This document shows positions 54,206-63,071 of a stretch of DNA of 64,000 nt, piece by piece. Positions within the stretch are counted from its first letter, which is position 1; each line of letters begins with the position of its first letter. The DNA is taken from contig CAMDPO010000007.1 in the NCBI GenBank assembly GCA_945904955.1, forward strand, positions 22,016 to 86,015. Reading direction: 5' to 3'. The translations under genes were made by a program, and so were the position numbers. Below the pieces are notes generated by a model. The model was not told the DNA's origin. It did no database searches and saw nothing but the letters and a program-made list of their open reading frames with translations. The stretch comes from Rhizobium sp. Q54. Lineage in GTDB: Bacteria > Pseudomonadota > Alphaproteobacteria > UBA2966 > CAIVPW01.

Positions 54206-54234
54206 AACGTATCGGATACGGACGCGATTGTCAA
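54206..54234 (-). promoter_or_regulatory. Probable promoter of the ialB-type/rlmN unit
   Basis: Minus strand TTGACA (54234-54229), 17-bp spacer, TACGTT (54211-54206). The ~165-nt leader contains short dyads (GCAGG-AA-CCTGC and CTACA...TGTAG); CGTATC-G-GATACG lies in the promoter itself. Confidence 0.55.
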
Positions 54235-54425
54235 GGGTTGGGTGCGGGGGAGGCCAGCAGCGCGGATGCGCCTTTGGCGGCCAGGCGAGCGCAGTCCTCG
54301 CACAGCTTCTTACCGCCAGTGCCGTCGCGCCGGACTTCGTCCGGGACGGCGGCACCCACCCGGCACTGCAGGTCGTTGTGGTAGACGCGCTCTGCGGTCG
54401 AATGCCACGCCACGGTCTTCTGCAT
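54231..54425 (-). CDS. Small conserved Cys-containing protein
   Basis: 64 residues. The pattern WHSTAERVYHNDLQC...RRDGTGGKKLCEDCARL matches a widespread family of small bacterial proteins with a Cys and a late CxxC, likely a metal-binding fold. Function unknown. GGGGG lies 3 bases before the ATG. Confidence 0.65.
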   Translation of the reverse strand: MQKTVAWHSTAERVYHNDLQCRVGAAVPDEVRRDGTGGKKLCEDCARLAAKGASALLASPAPNP

Positions 54426-54703
54426 GTTCCCCCGCCAACGTTCCAGGGGGCGGACGGGTATGCGGTATTCGCCCGGCGCGGCATCCGGTCGATACCGTAA
54501 GCGTCACACTTGTCACAGAAGCGGCTTGCGCTCAGGCGACCGTCTTGGAGGGTGGCGATCGACTAGCGGCCCTCGTGCTCCCAGTCCGTCGGTGCGGCGC
54601 AGAAGAGTCGGCGCTCGCGGGGGCAATTCTCAGGTGTTCCCCGGATCAGCGGCGGGGGGCGTCGCTGGCATAACGGAGCGTGGCCTCAGAGGAGTAGGCG
54701 CAG

Positions 54704-54886
54704 GTGTCGAGCCTTGCGTTCGTTGCGACCAGCGCACTGTTCGTAGGGGTCGTCGGCGTGGCGATTTTCCTGGCGGTCGTGGTCGGCGGCCTCGGCCCCC
54801 CTCTCGCCAAGCACCAGGCCCGCGCCCGCATCACGAGCGAAGCCCGCGCGCAAGCGCGCCGCACGCGAAACGACGGGCGTGCCTGA
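54704..54886 (+). CDS. Small single-helix membrane protein
   Basis: 60 residues from GTG 54704 with AGAGGAG nine bases before. One helix (FVATSALFVGVVGVAIFLAVVVGG) then a basic cytoplasmic tail. Followed immediately by another small gene. Confidence 0.5.
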   Translation: MSSLAFVATSALFVGVVGVAIFLAVVVGGLGPPLAKHQARARITSEARAQARRTRNDGRA

Positions 54887-54887
54887 G

Positions 54888-55082
54888 ATGAATTTCTCTG
54901 CGGCCAGCGACCGTCACTCTCCGCACGCCTGGCGGGTGCGCGCCGAACACCTGCGCGACCTTGCCGTGCAGACCCAGGACGATTTCGTCCGCCATCAACT
55001 CGTGGAGCTGGCGGAGACCTGGGAACAGATGGCAGAGCACGCGACGCGTCACACCGCCCAGATCATTCCGCTACGGAGATAG
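54888..55082 (+). CDS. Small alphaproteobacterial helical protein
   Basis: 64 residues (67 from GTG 54879). The WRVRAEHLRDLAVQTQDDFVRHQLVELAETWEQMAEHA layout matches short proteins common in alphaproteobacteria, with an Arg/Glu-rich helix. Its start overlaps the previous gene's stop region. Confidence 0.6.
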   Translation: MNFSAASDRHSPHAWRVRAEHLRDLAVQTQDDFVRHQLVELAETWEQMAEHATRHTAQIIPLRR

Positions 55083-55099
55083 GGCGCGGCGGCGCCGGG

Positions 55100-55468
55100 T
55101 CAGCGCCGCGCGCCAGATTCGCCCGCGCGAGGCCCGCGTTGGGCGGCGCACAGCCACTCCTTGGCGTGCGTGTAGTGCTCGATGGTCATGTACTTGCGCA
55201 TGGTCGCGACGACGCCGGCGATGACCGCCGCATCGTCGGTGAAGCCGATCACCATCATGAAGTCGGGGACCAGGTCGAACGGCATCACGAAGTAGGCGAG
55301 CGCGCCGACCAGGGCGGCCTTGACCGCGACCGGTGTTGCGGGATCGATGGCGCAGTAGTAGGCCGCGACGGCGTCCTCGATGAACGGGACGCGTTGCAGG
55401 TTGGCGCGCACCTTGTCCCAGAAGCCGGGCGGCGGCACCGGATCGATCTCGGCGGTGGTGCGGTCCAT
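55100..55468 (-). CDS. DUF1232 (YkvA-like) protein
   Basis: 122 residues from ATG 55468. The family core VPFIEDAVAAYYCAIDPATP and ALVGALAYFVMPFDLVPDFM, then GFTDDAAVIAGVV, is intact. Probably a small membrane-associated protein. The track adds 35 residues that are unlikely. Confidence 0.85.
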   Translation of the reverse strand: MDRTTAEIDPVPPPGFWDKVRANLQRVPFIEDAVAAYYCAIDPATPVAVKAALVGALAYFVMPFDLVPDFMMVIGFTDDAAVIAGVVATMRKYMTIEHYTHAKEWLCAAQRGPRAGESGARR

Positions 55469-55565
55469 CCCGAGAACGTAGGCGCGGCGGGGGCCGCCCT
55501 CAAGGGGTGCGAACGCACAGGTCGGCCTTGCGGCCCATACCCCCGGGCGCTGTATGGTCCGGCCG

Positions 55566-55988
55566 ATGACCAAGACCGAATGGAGACGTGTCGATTGGAG
55601 CGGGGCCCTGGCGCCGACGCTGGCCGACGTCGAGGTGCTGGCCGACGAGGCCTATCGCTCGATCCCCGCCGAGTTGCGCGCCCGCATCGATCCGGTGGTG
55701 GTGCGCGTGCTCGACTTCGCCGACGACGCGACCCTGGAGGAGATGGGCTGCGAGACGCCGTTCGATCTGCTCGGCCTTTACAAGGGCGTGGATCTCACGC
55801 GCAAGAGCGTGAGCGACGTGCCCCAGGACGTCGACATGATCTTTCTCTACCGCCGCCCGCTGCTCGACTACTGGGTCGAGTCGGGCGAGGAGCTGGGCGC
55901 CGTCATCCGCCACGTCATGATCCACGAGATCGGACACCACTTCGGCTATTCGGACGACGACATGGATGAGATCGGCGGCCCGATGTGA
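55566..55988 (+). CDS. Zincin-like metallopeptidase family protein
   Basis: 140 residues; zinc motif HEIGHHFGYSDDDM near the C-terminus fits PF06262. The start may be ATG 55566 or 55554. The stop overlaps the next gene's GTG start. Confidence 0.88.
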   Translation: MTKTEWRRVDWSGALAPTLADVEVLADEAYRSIPAELRARIDPVVVRVLDFADDATLEEMGCETPFDLLGLYKGVDLTRKSVSDVPQDVDMIFLYRRPLLDYWVESGEELGAVIRHVMIHEIGHHFGYSDDDMDEIGGPM

Positions 55989-56491
55989 GCACGCGCAGCG
56001 ACAAGAGCAAGAAGCCGCGCGTGCTGTTCGTGTGCATGGGGAACATCTGCCGTTCGCCGACGGCGGAAGGCGTGTTCCGCAAGCTGCTCGACGAGGAAGG
56101 ACTGAGCGACGCGATCGACGTCGATTCGGCCGGCACGCACGCCTACCACATCGGCGAGCAGCCGGATAAGCGCACCATCGCTGCGGCGATGAAGCGCGGT
56201 GTCGACATCAGCTGGCGGCGCGGACGCCAGGCGAACCGCCGCGACTTTGACGCGTTCGACCTGGTGCTGGCGATGGACCGCGAGAACCATCGCGACCTGG
56301 TGGCTATCGCCGGACCGAAGGCGGACGGCAAGCTGCACCTGTTCCTGGATTTCGCACCGGAGGCGACGCACCGCGAGGTGCCCGATCCGTACTTCGGCGG
56401 CGCCGATGGGTTCGAGACGGTGCTCGACTTGGTCGAGGCCGCGGGTCGCGGGCTGTTGCGCGAGTTGCGCAAGCGCGGGCTGGTGGAGTGA
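55985..56491 (+). CDS. Low-molecular-weight protein-tyrosine phosphatase
   Basis: 168 residues with the P-loop VCMGNICRSP (CX5R) and general-acid loop VPDPYFGG. GTG start overlaps the metallopeptidase stop (GTGA), so they are coupled. Confidence 0.93.
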   Translation: MSTRSDKSKKPRVLFVCMGNICRSPTAEGVFRKLLDEEGLSDAIDVDSAGTHAYHIGEQPDKRTIAAAMKRGVDISWRRGRQANRRDFDAFDLVLAMDRENHRDLVAIAGPKADGKLHLFLDFAPEATHREVPDPYFGGADGFETVLDLVEAAGRGLLRELRKRGLVE

Positions 56492-56552
56492 CACCAATCG
56501 CGTCAGAGCCTGACGCGATTGTTGCCGTGCCCGCGCCGTTCGGCGCTCGGGC

Positions 56553-57408
56553 ATGAGCCGAGCGTCGGTGATCGAGCGCCTGGAGTCGGCGCTCGGCCAG
56601 CGGCCCACGGACATCCGGCCGCTCTCAGGCGGGTCGGTCGCCGAAGTCCGGAGTGACGCTGCGCGACAAGACGCAGGTGGTGGCCAAGGTCGGAGCCCCC
56701 AGCGCGAAGTTGTCCCTGGAAGGCTGGATGCTGCGCACGCTCAAGGAGCGCAGTGCGCTGCCGGTGCCGGCCGTCGTGCACAGCGCGGATGATCTCTTGG
56801 TCATCGAGATGCTGCCGAGCGGCGCGAGCATCGATCGCAACGTCGAGCAGCATGCGGCCGAGCTGATCGCTGCGTTGCACGAAGTCACAGCACCGACGTT
56901 CGGTTTGGAGCGCGACACGCTGATCGGCGGATTGCACCAGCCGAATCCGCAGAGCAAGTCGTGGCTAGCGTTCTTTCGCGATCAGCGCCTGCTGTTCATG
57001 GCGGGCGACGCGGAACGGGCCGGACGGTTGCCAGCCGGCGTGCGCAACCGCATCGAAGGCTTATGCGCACGGCTGGGCGAATGGATCGAGGAACCGGCGC
57101 AGCCGTCGCTGATCCACGGCGACCTGTGGAGCGGCAACGTACTGGCCTCTTCGGGGCGCATCTCCGGGTTCATCGATCCGGCGATCTACTACGCCGATCC
57201 GGAGATCGAGCTCGCCTTCACGACGCTGTTCGGGACGTTCGGCGATGCGTTCTTCCGCCGCTACGGCGAGCTGCGGCCGCTGCGCGCCGGCTTCTTCGAG
57301 GAGCGGCGTGACTTGTACAACCTCTATCCGCTGCTCGTGCACGTGCGCCTGTTCGGCGGTGGCTATGTCGGCCAGGTCGAGGCGATCCTGCACAAGTTCG
57401 GGTGCTAA
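56553..57408 (+). pseudogene. Fructosamine-kinase-like gene split by a frameshift
   Basis: The frame from ATG 56553 encodes the family's N-terminus (MSRASVIERLESALGQRPTDIRPLSGGSVAEV). Homology then continues in another frame from about 56653 (VTLRDKTQVVAKVGAP...IHGDLWSGNVLA...FIDPAIYYADPEIELAFT). The junction near 56645-56655 (GAAGTCCGGAGTGACG) needs one base removed or two added. Either the gene is broken, or this is a sequencing error. The kinase motifs are intact in the second part. A shifted start at 56653 alone would lack ~35 N-terminal residues. Confidence 0.8.
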
Positions 57409-57421
57409 GAAGCGACAACGC

Positions 57422-57499
57422 CTGGATTGCTTCGCTTCGCTCGCCATGACGAAAGATCAAGGGTGTCATTGCGAGGAGCGTAGCGACGCGGCAATCCAG
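57422..57499. repeat. Dispersed palindromic repeat (copy b)
   Basis: CTGGATTGCTTCGCTTCGCTCGCCATGAC and its inverted partner GTCATTGCGAGGAGCGTAGCGACGCGGCAATCCAG surround a 14-bp centre, in the gap after the kinase-like gene. Confidence 0.8.
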
Positions 57500-57513
57500 A
57501 CTGCCGGTGACAG

Positions 57514-58071
57514 TCACTCCGCCGCCGCCTCGCGCGCGTACGCGAGGGGATACGTCGCTTCGGCGACGTGGGTCGCGCCTTCGGAGCCGAGCAGGCTCGA
57601 GAACAGGACGAATTCGTCGGCGGCGAACGGGCCGGCGGTGAACGGCTCGTGCTCGGCGATGTAGCGGCCGAGCTGCGGAGTGCTGCCGCGCTCGAAGCGG
57701 GCGAGCGTGACGTGGGGATGGAACTTGCGCGTCTCGGGCGGGACGCCGGCGCGGCGCAAGGCAGACTCGATCCTGGACTGCAGAGCGGTGAGCGCGGGGT
57801 TCGGGCGGATGCCGGCCCACAGGACGTTGGGGCGGCCGCGCGAGGAGAATTCGCCGAGTGAGACGAGTTCGACTGCGAAGCGCGGCGCGTAGACCTGACC
57901 GAGAGCGTCGGCAATGTCGTCGGCCTGGGGGCGATCGACTTCGCCGATGAAGCGCAGCGTCAGGTGCATTTGGGCCGGATCGGCCCACTTGGCGCCGTGC
58001 AATCCGGACGAAATCGAGACGAGGCGATCCTTGATCTCGCCGGGCAGCTCAATGGCAACGAACAGACGCAT
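57514..58071 (-). CDS. thpR: RNA 2',3'-cyclic phosphodiesterase
   Basis: 185 residues of the 2H phosphoesterase superfamily, with both HxTx motifs (HLTL and HVTL). Starts MRLFVAIELP, as usual. Hydrolyses RNA cyclic phosphates in vitro; the cellular role is unclear. Confidence 0.93.
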   Translation of the reverse strand: MRLFVAIELPGEIKDRLVSISSGLHGAKWADPAQMHLTLRFIGEVDRPQADDIADALGQVYAPRFAVELVSLGEFSSRGRPNVLWAGIRPNPALTALQSRIESALRRAGVPPETRKFHPHVTLARFERGSTPQLGRYIAEHEPFTAGPFAADEFVLFSSLLGSEGATHVAEATYPLAYAREAAAE

Positions 58072-58131
58072 GCGAGTCTATTTGGCGCGCGAGTCTTGAA
58101 TTTGTAGCGCGCGCCCAGGGACGCGCCCGAA

Positions 58132-58614
58132 CTACACGACGCGGACGCAGGCGAGCGTGCGCAGGTTGTCGTTGGCGGCCGGGTAGCCTTGATTGGCGGC
58201 GAGGGTGAAGTAGTGCGCGGCCTTGGTGCAATCGGCGCGCACGCCCTCGCCGGCCGAATACATCACGCCGAGGCTGTTGAGGGCGCCGGGGTAGCCGTTG
58301 TCGGCGGCGGCGGTGTACCAGCGCAGGGCGTCGTCGACCTTGTTGGCCTGGCGGAAGGCGCGGCCGAGCTGGAACTGGAAGCGCAGCTCGTTGGGGTAGA
58401 GGCGCACGGCATCCTGGCAGGCGATGATCGCCGCCTCGGCGCGCACGGACGCAGTGGCGACACCCGGACCGACGCGGCCCGGATCGATGGGATTGCCGGC
58501 GAGGGTGTCGCAGGCGTGCAGGGGCGCCTTGACGGCCGCGGGTACGGCGGCTTGTTGCGCGGCCACGGGCAGCGCGAGCAGGACGGCGACCAGGGCGGCG
58601 GCGGAACGCAGCAT
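58132..58614 (-). CDS. Exported Sel1/TPR repeat protein
   Basis: 160 residues from ATG 58614 with a signal (LVAVLLALPVAAQQ). Sel1-type repeats: FRQANKVDDALRWYTAAADNGYPGALNSLGVMYSAGEGV and KAAHYFTLAANQGYPAAN. Two Cys in the C-terminal part. The longer track ORF runs into the neighbouring esterase. Confidence 0.82.
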   Translation of the reverse strand: MLRSAAALVAVLLALPVAAQQAAVPAAVKAPLHACDTLAGNPIDPGRVGPGVATASVRAEAAIIACQDAVRLYPNELRFQFQLGRAFRQANKVDDALRWYTAAADNGYPGALNSLGVMYSAGEGVRADCTKAAHYFTLAANQGYPAANDNLRTLACVRVV

Positions 58615-58670
58615 GGCCGAATGATGCGGCGTCGCGGGGCCGCGATCAAGGGCGGCAAGGGCGCGGGACC

Positions 58671-59357
58671 TTAGGGGTTTGCGAGCGCCTGGAGGACGTA
58701 GGGCAGGATAGCGGCGACGATGACCTCGACGCCGCGCGGGTTCGGATGCATGCCGTCGTTCTGGAGAAGCGGCGCCTGGGCAGCGACGCCGTCGAGGAAG
58801 AACGGATAGAGCGGCACGGAATGCTTCTGCGCGAGGCGCGGGAAGATGCCGTTGAAGGCGGCGCCGTACTCGGTGCCGAGGTTGGGCGGCGCCAGCATCC
58901 CGGTGAGGAGGACGCGCAGCTTGCGGGCAGTGAGTTGCGTCAGAATGCGATCGAGGTTCGTTTCGGTAACCGCCGGCGCGATGCCGCGCAGCGCGTCGTT
59001 GGCGCCGAGCTCGATAATGACGAGGTCGAGGGTGTCGACGAGCGACCAGTCGAGGCGGGCGAGGCCCGCCGATGTGGTGTCGCCGGAGACACCGGCGTTG
59101 ACGACGCGGGCATCGACACCACGGGCGCGCAGCGCTGCTTCGAGGCGCACCGGGAAGGCTTGGCCGGGCGCGACGCCGAGGCCGGCGGTGAGGCTGTCGC
59201 CGAACGCGAGAATGGTGACGGCGGCGTGCGCGGGCCGCCCCGCGAATGTGAGCGCGAGCGCCAGCAGCAGGCCGAACGCGAGGACTCGCCAAGGGACGTG
59301 ATTGATCGTTCCGATTTGCTTCTTATATGCCAGGATACCCAAGGAGTTTCCCTGCAT
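58671..59357 (-). CDS. SGNH/GDSL arylesterase (TesA-like)
   Basis: 228 residues. Catalytic blocks: ILAFGDSLTAGLG (Ser), GVSGDT (Gly), ELGANDALRG (Asn) and NDGMHPNPRG (Asp/His). The likely ATG (59357) lies in the same CATG as the divergent ABC gene's start, so the leaders overlap; a start further in is possible. A signal segment (VLAFGLLLALALTFAGRPAHA) follows the first ~25 residues. Confidence 0.88.
   Translation of the reverse strand: MQGNSLGILAYKKQIGTINHVPWRVLAFGLLLALALTFAGRPAHAAVTILAFGDSLTAGLGVAPGQAFPVRLEAALRARGVDARVVNAGVSGDTTSAGLARLDWSLVDTLDLVIIELGANDALRGIAPAVTETNLDRILTQLTARKLRVLLTGMLAPPNLGTEYGAAFNGIFPRLAQKHSVPLYPFFLDGVAAQAPLLQNDGMHPNPRGVEVIVAAILPYVLQALANP
59302..59329 (+). promoter_or_regulatory. 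Promoter of the FtsX-type ABC operon
   Basis: TTGATC, 16-bp spacer, TATATG. Predicted start near 59336; AAGGAG follows at nine bases before the ATG at 59356. Confidence 0.6.
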
Positions 59358-60117
59358 GGCTGATCCTGCCGCTGCCGCCGCCCCGCTCGTGCGCTTGACG
59401 GGCGTCGAGCTCACTCTGGAGAGCGGTGCGGGGGCGGTCAACATCCTGCGCGGCATCGACCTCGACATCACGGCCGGCGACACCGTCGCGGTGACGGGCG
59501 CCTCGGGCTCGGGCAAGTCGACGCTGATGGCGGTGATTGCCGGGCTGGAGCGACCGAGCCGCGGGCGCATCGTGGTCGCCGGACACGATCTCGGCACCAT
59601 GAACGAAGACGCCCTGGCGCTGTTCCGGCGCCGCAATGTCGGCATCGTGTTCCAGTCGTTCCATTTGATTCCGACGATGACGGCGCTGGAGAACGTCGCG
59701 GTGCCGCTGGAGCTGGCCGGGCGTACCGACGCGTTCGCGCGCGCTGCCGACGCACTCAAGGCGGCGGGACTCGGGCATCGCGTCACGCACTATCCGGCGC
59801 AGCTGTCGGGCGGCGAGCAGCAGCGTGTCGCGGTGGCGCGCGCGTTCGCCAATGAGCCGGCGCTAGTGCTGGCAGACGAGCCGACCGGGAATTTGGATTC
59901 CACTACCGGCGCGTCGATCGTCGACTTGATGTTCGCCACCCAGGCGCGCATCGGCTGCACGCTGGTGCTCATAACCCACGACACCACCGTCGCCCGCAAA
60001 TGCCGCCGGCACCTGCGCATGGAAGACGGACGGCTCGTGAGTGCGCCGGCGTCACGCGAGGCGCGTGCTCCGCACGCGGATCGTGCCTCCGGCACGACGG
60101 CGCGCCCATCCTCATGA
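59356..60117 (+). CDS. LolD/YbbA-type ABC ATPase
   Basis: 253 residues. Walker A GASGSGKST, signature LSGGEQQR, Walker B LVLADEPTGNLD, switch ITHD. The track's 18 extra residues are not needed. The last ~20 residues are encoded by a palindromic repeat also found at 62955. Its stop overlaps the permease start (ATGA). Confidence 0.93.
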   Translation: MADPAAAAAPLVRLTGVELTLESGAGAVNILRGIDLDITAGDTVAVTGASGSGKSTLMAVIAGLERPSRGRIVVAGHDLGTMNEDALALFRRRNVGIVFQSFHLIPTMTALENVAVPLELAGRTDAFARAADALKAAGLGHRVTHYPAQLSGGEQQRVAVARAFANEPALVLADEPTGNLDSTTGASIVDLMFATQARIGCTLVLITHDTTVARKCRRHLRMEDGRLVSAPASREARAPHADRASGTTARPSS

Positions 60118-62624
60118 TCGCACCGCTATCGCTACGCCTCGCCGCGCGCGAGTTGCGCGGCGGCGTGCGCGGCTTCCGCGTGTTCGTGGCGGTGCTGGTG
60201 CTGGGCGTCAGCATCATCGCTGCGGTCGGATCGCTGTCGGCGTCCCTGGTCGGCGGGCTGCGCGAGAATGCGCGGGCGCTGCTGGGCGGTGACGTCGAGG
60301 TGGATCTTTCCACCGGCGCGGCGACGGCGGAGCAGCTCGCCTACTTCCGTGCACAAGCCATCGAGGTGAGCGCCATCCGCGACCTACGCGCCATGGTGCG
60401 GCCTCCGGCGGGAGCGACGCTGCCGGCGCTGGTCGAGATGAAGGCGGTGGACGCAGCCTACCCGCTGTACGGCGAGGTGAAGCTCGATCCGCCGCAGGCG
60501 CTGCAGGAGGCGCTGGCCGACGGTGGCGCCGTGGCGGAGCGCGAGCTGTTCGACCGCATGGGACTCTCCGTCGGAGATCGCATTCTGGTCGGCGAGGCGA
60601 CGTTCGTCCTGCGGGCGCGCATCACCGAGGAGCCGGACCGCACGGCGGGCCCCTTCTCGCTCGGGCCGCGCCTGATGATCGCCGACCGCGAGCTGCAAGC
60701 CACCGGGCTCGTCCAGGTCGGCAGCCTGATCGACCACGAGTATCGCCTGCGTCTCGCGCCCGAGACGGACGTCGTGGCGTGGAGCGCGGCGCTGAATGCG
60801 GCGTTTCCCGACGGCGGCTGGCGGTTGCGCAACTACACCGCGGCGCAGCCGCAGGTGCAGCGCTTCGTCGATCGCTTTGGCGCGTTCCTGATCCTGGTCG
60901 GGCTGACGGTGCTGGTGCTGGGTGGCGTCGGCGTCGCCAACGCGGTGCAGAACTACATCCAGAGCCGCACCGAGACGATCGCGACGCTCAAGTGCCTGGG
61001 CGCCGAGGGCGGGCTGATCTTTCGCGTGTATTTCTGGCAGGTCGGTGCGCTCGCCGCGTTGGGCATCGTGTTCGGCCTGGCGATCGGCGCGCTTGCCCCC
61101 CTGTTGGCGCCACCGCTGATCGGCGACGCGGTGCCGGTGCCGTTGACGTTTGCGATTCATCCCGGCGCATTGGCGATGGCGGCGGCGTACGGCGCGCTGA
61201 CCACGGCGGTGTTCGCTCTGTGGCCGCTGAGCCGGGCGCGCGAGATTCCGGCGGCGGGACTGTTCCGCGCCATCGTCGCGCCAGCGCGGCGGCTGCCGCG
61301 CGCACCGGACTTGGCGCTGATGGTCGTCGCGGCGGTGATCCTGGTGCTGATGGCGATCTTCGGCGCCGGCAATCCGTGGTTTGCGGCGTGGTTCATCGGC
61401 GGAGCGGTCGCCGTATTGATCGGATTCCGGCTGGCGGCGGTGGCGGTCGTGCGGGTGCTGCGCGCGCTGCCGCGGCCGCGCCAGCCGATGACGCGGCTCG
61501 CGGTCGCAGCGCTGACGCGGCCCGGCGCACCCACCGCCAACGTCATGTTGTCCCTCGGCGCGGGCCTGAGCGTGCTGGTGTCGGTGGCGCTGCTCGACGC
61601 CAACATCACGCGCGAGGTGGCGAGCGAGGTGCCGGACCGCGTGCCGGCGTTCTTCTTCATCGACATCCAGGCCGACCAGGCCGAGCAGTTCGACGCGTTG
61701 CTGCGCGCGACGCCCGGCGTCGAGTCGAGCGAGCGCGTGCCGACCTTGCGCGGGCGCGTCGCCAGCGTCGGCGGGGTCAACGCCGAGACGATGCGCGAGC
61801 GTACCGGCGGACATTGGTGGCTGCGCATGGAGCTCACGTTCACCTACGCCGGCATCGCGCCAACCGATCCGGTGGTGGCGGGACAGTGGTGGCCGGCCGA
61901 CTACAGCGGGCCGGCGCTCATCTCTCTCGACTCGGAGGTCGCGCGCGAGCTCGGCATCGTCGTCGGCGATGCGGTGTCGTTCTCCATTTTGGGGCGCCAG
62001 ATTCCGGCGACGGTCGCCAACCTGCGCCGCGTCGACTGGGAGGGCATGGGCCTGAACTTCAGCGTCATCTTCGCGCCAGGCACGTTGGAGCGCGCGCCGC
62101 AGACCCACGTCGGCAGCGCCGTGGTGGCGCCCGCGGCGGAGACGGCGGTGTTCGCTGCGGTGAGCAGCGCCATGCCGAGCGTCACCATCATCCGCGTGCG
62201 CGACCTGATCGAGCGAGTCACCGGACTGATCGAGCAGATCGGCACGGCGGTGCGCGGCGTCTCGGTGCTGACCATCGCGGCGGGCGTGCTGGTGCTGGCC
62301 GGCGCCGTCGCGGCGGGACGGCGGCAACGCCTGTACGACTCGGTGATCCTCAAAGTATTGGGGGCGACGCGCGCCGATGTGCTGCGCGCCACGCTGCTCG
62401 AGTACGCCATCCTCGGTGCGCTGACCGCGGTCCTGGCCGCTGCAGCGGGAACGCTGGCGGCGTGGGGCACGGTCACCTTCCTGATGGAGATGGATTTCGG
62501 CTTCGCCTTCTTGCCGGTCGCGCAGGCGGCCGCGGGCGGGCTGGTGCTGGTGGTGCTGCTCGGCCTGGCCGGCACCTGGACGGTGCTGAGCCAGCGGCCG
62601 GCGCCGGTGCTTCGATCGGCGTAA
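60114..62624 (+). CDS. FtsX-like ABC permease (YbbP-type)
   Basis: 836 residues. One N-terminal helix (FRVFVAVLVLGVSIIAAVGSL), a large periplasmic part, then FtsX cores of several helices (FLILVGLTVLVLGGVGVANAVQNYIQSRTETIATLKCLGA near residue 265; the last at ~715-820). Such pairs with a divergent TesA-like esterase are common. Substrate unknown. Confidence 0.9.
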   Translation: MIAPLSLRLAARELRGGVRGFRVFVAVLVLGVSIIAAVGSLSASLVGGLRENARALLGGDVEVDLSTGAATAEQLAYFRAQAIEVSAIRDLRAMVRPPAGATLPALVEMKAVDAAYPLYGEVKLDPPQALQEALADGGAVAERELFDRMGLSVGDRILVGEATFVLRARITEEPDRTAGPFSLGPRLMIADRELQATGLVQVGSLIDHEYRLRLAPETDVVAWSAALNAAFPDGGWRLRNYTAAQPQVQRFVDRFGAFLILVGLTVLVLGGVGVANAVQNYIQSRTETIATLKCLGAEGGLIFRVYFWQVGALAALGIVFGLAIGALAPLLAPPLIGDAVPVPLTFAIHPGALAMAAAYGALTTAVFALWPLSRAREIPAAGLFRAIVAPARRLPRAPDLALMVVAAVILVLMAIFGAGNPWFAAWFIGGAVAVLIGFRLAAVAVVRVLRALPRPRQPMTRLAVAALTRPGAPTANVMLSLGAGLSVLVSVALLDANITREVASEVPDRVPAFFFIDIQADQAEQFDALLRATPGVESSERVPTLRGRVASVGGVNAETMRERTGGHWWLRMELTFTYAGIAPTDPVVAGQWWPADYSGPALISLDSEVARELGIVVGDAVSFSILGRQIPATVANLRRVDWEGMGLNFSVIFAPGTLERAPQTHVGSAVVAPAAETAVFAAVSSAMPSVTIIRVRDLIERVTGLIEQIGTAVRGVSVLTIAAGVLVLAGAVAAGRRQRLYDSVILKVLGATRADVLRATLLEYAILGALTAVLAAAAGTLAAWGTVTFLMEMDFGFAFLPVAQAAAGGLVLVVLLGLAGTWTVLSQRPAPVLRSA

Positions 62625-62885
62625 TACACAGTGGCGCCTGTGCACTGGACCGCGGCAATTTAGCAACACGCACGCAGCCTTGCTGGTGCTCAACCCGCCC
62701 AACCTGTGACGTACTAGCAACATGCGGCATCGCTGACGCTTGCGCTGCGGTCTCATCGGCGTAGAGTGATGGATGCGATGACCCGCGTCGGGCGGTCAGG
62801 CCGCCTTCGACGTGACGTCATCGCGCTCCGGGCGCCGGCGGAACTCCCTTTGCGCCGCCCCGGTAGTACCTACCTCCCATAGGTG

Positions 62886-62937
62886 CGTGGCGCGGCCGGT
62901 ACGTGGACTTTCCACGCAACCGGCTCCGCCACGTTTT
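62886..62937 (+). terminator. Long GC hairpin followed by T-tract
   Basis: CGTGGCG (62886-62892) pairs with CGCCACG (62927-62933), enclosing GCCGGT/ACCGGC and CGTGGA/TCCACG stems, then TTTT. Possible terminator far downstream of the permease, or a structured RNA element. Confidence 0.5.
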
Positions 62938-62990
62938 GATGCGTCACGCCGAAGGCGTGCCTCCGGCACGACGTGCGGCTTCAGCCTGTC

Positions 62991-63019
62991 TTGAAACTAC
63001 AAGGGTTTCGGGCCATATC
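62991..63019 (+). promoter_or_regulatory. Promoter of the Bax-inhibitor-1 gene
   Basis: TTGAAA, 17-bp spacer, CATATC. Leader of about 46 nt with AAGGAG before the ATG. Confidence 0.55.
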
Positions 63020-63071
63020 GGGTGCACGCGTCCCGGCGCTTTCCCGGGGCTTCGCAAGGAGTTTCCGATCC

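Larger units (their letters stand above)
62625..63071. other. 447-bp intergenic region before the Bax-inhibitor gene
   Basis: No credible gene on either strand. It holds a long GC hairpin ending in T4 (62886-62937), a short palindromic repeat (62955-62973) and a promoter (62991-63019). Confidence 0.6.

Noticed and set aside
60384-62756. 790-aa minus-strand ORF opposite the FtsX-type permease
   Set aside because: Arg/His/Gln-rich composition without domains; a GC-rich shadow of the permease gene.
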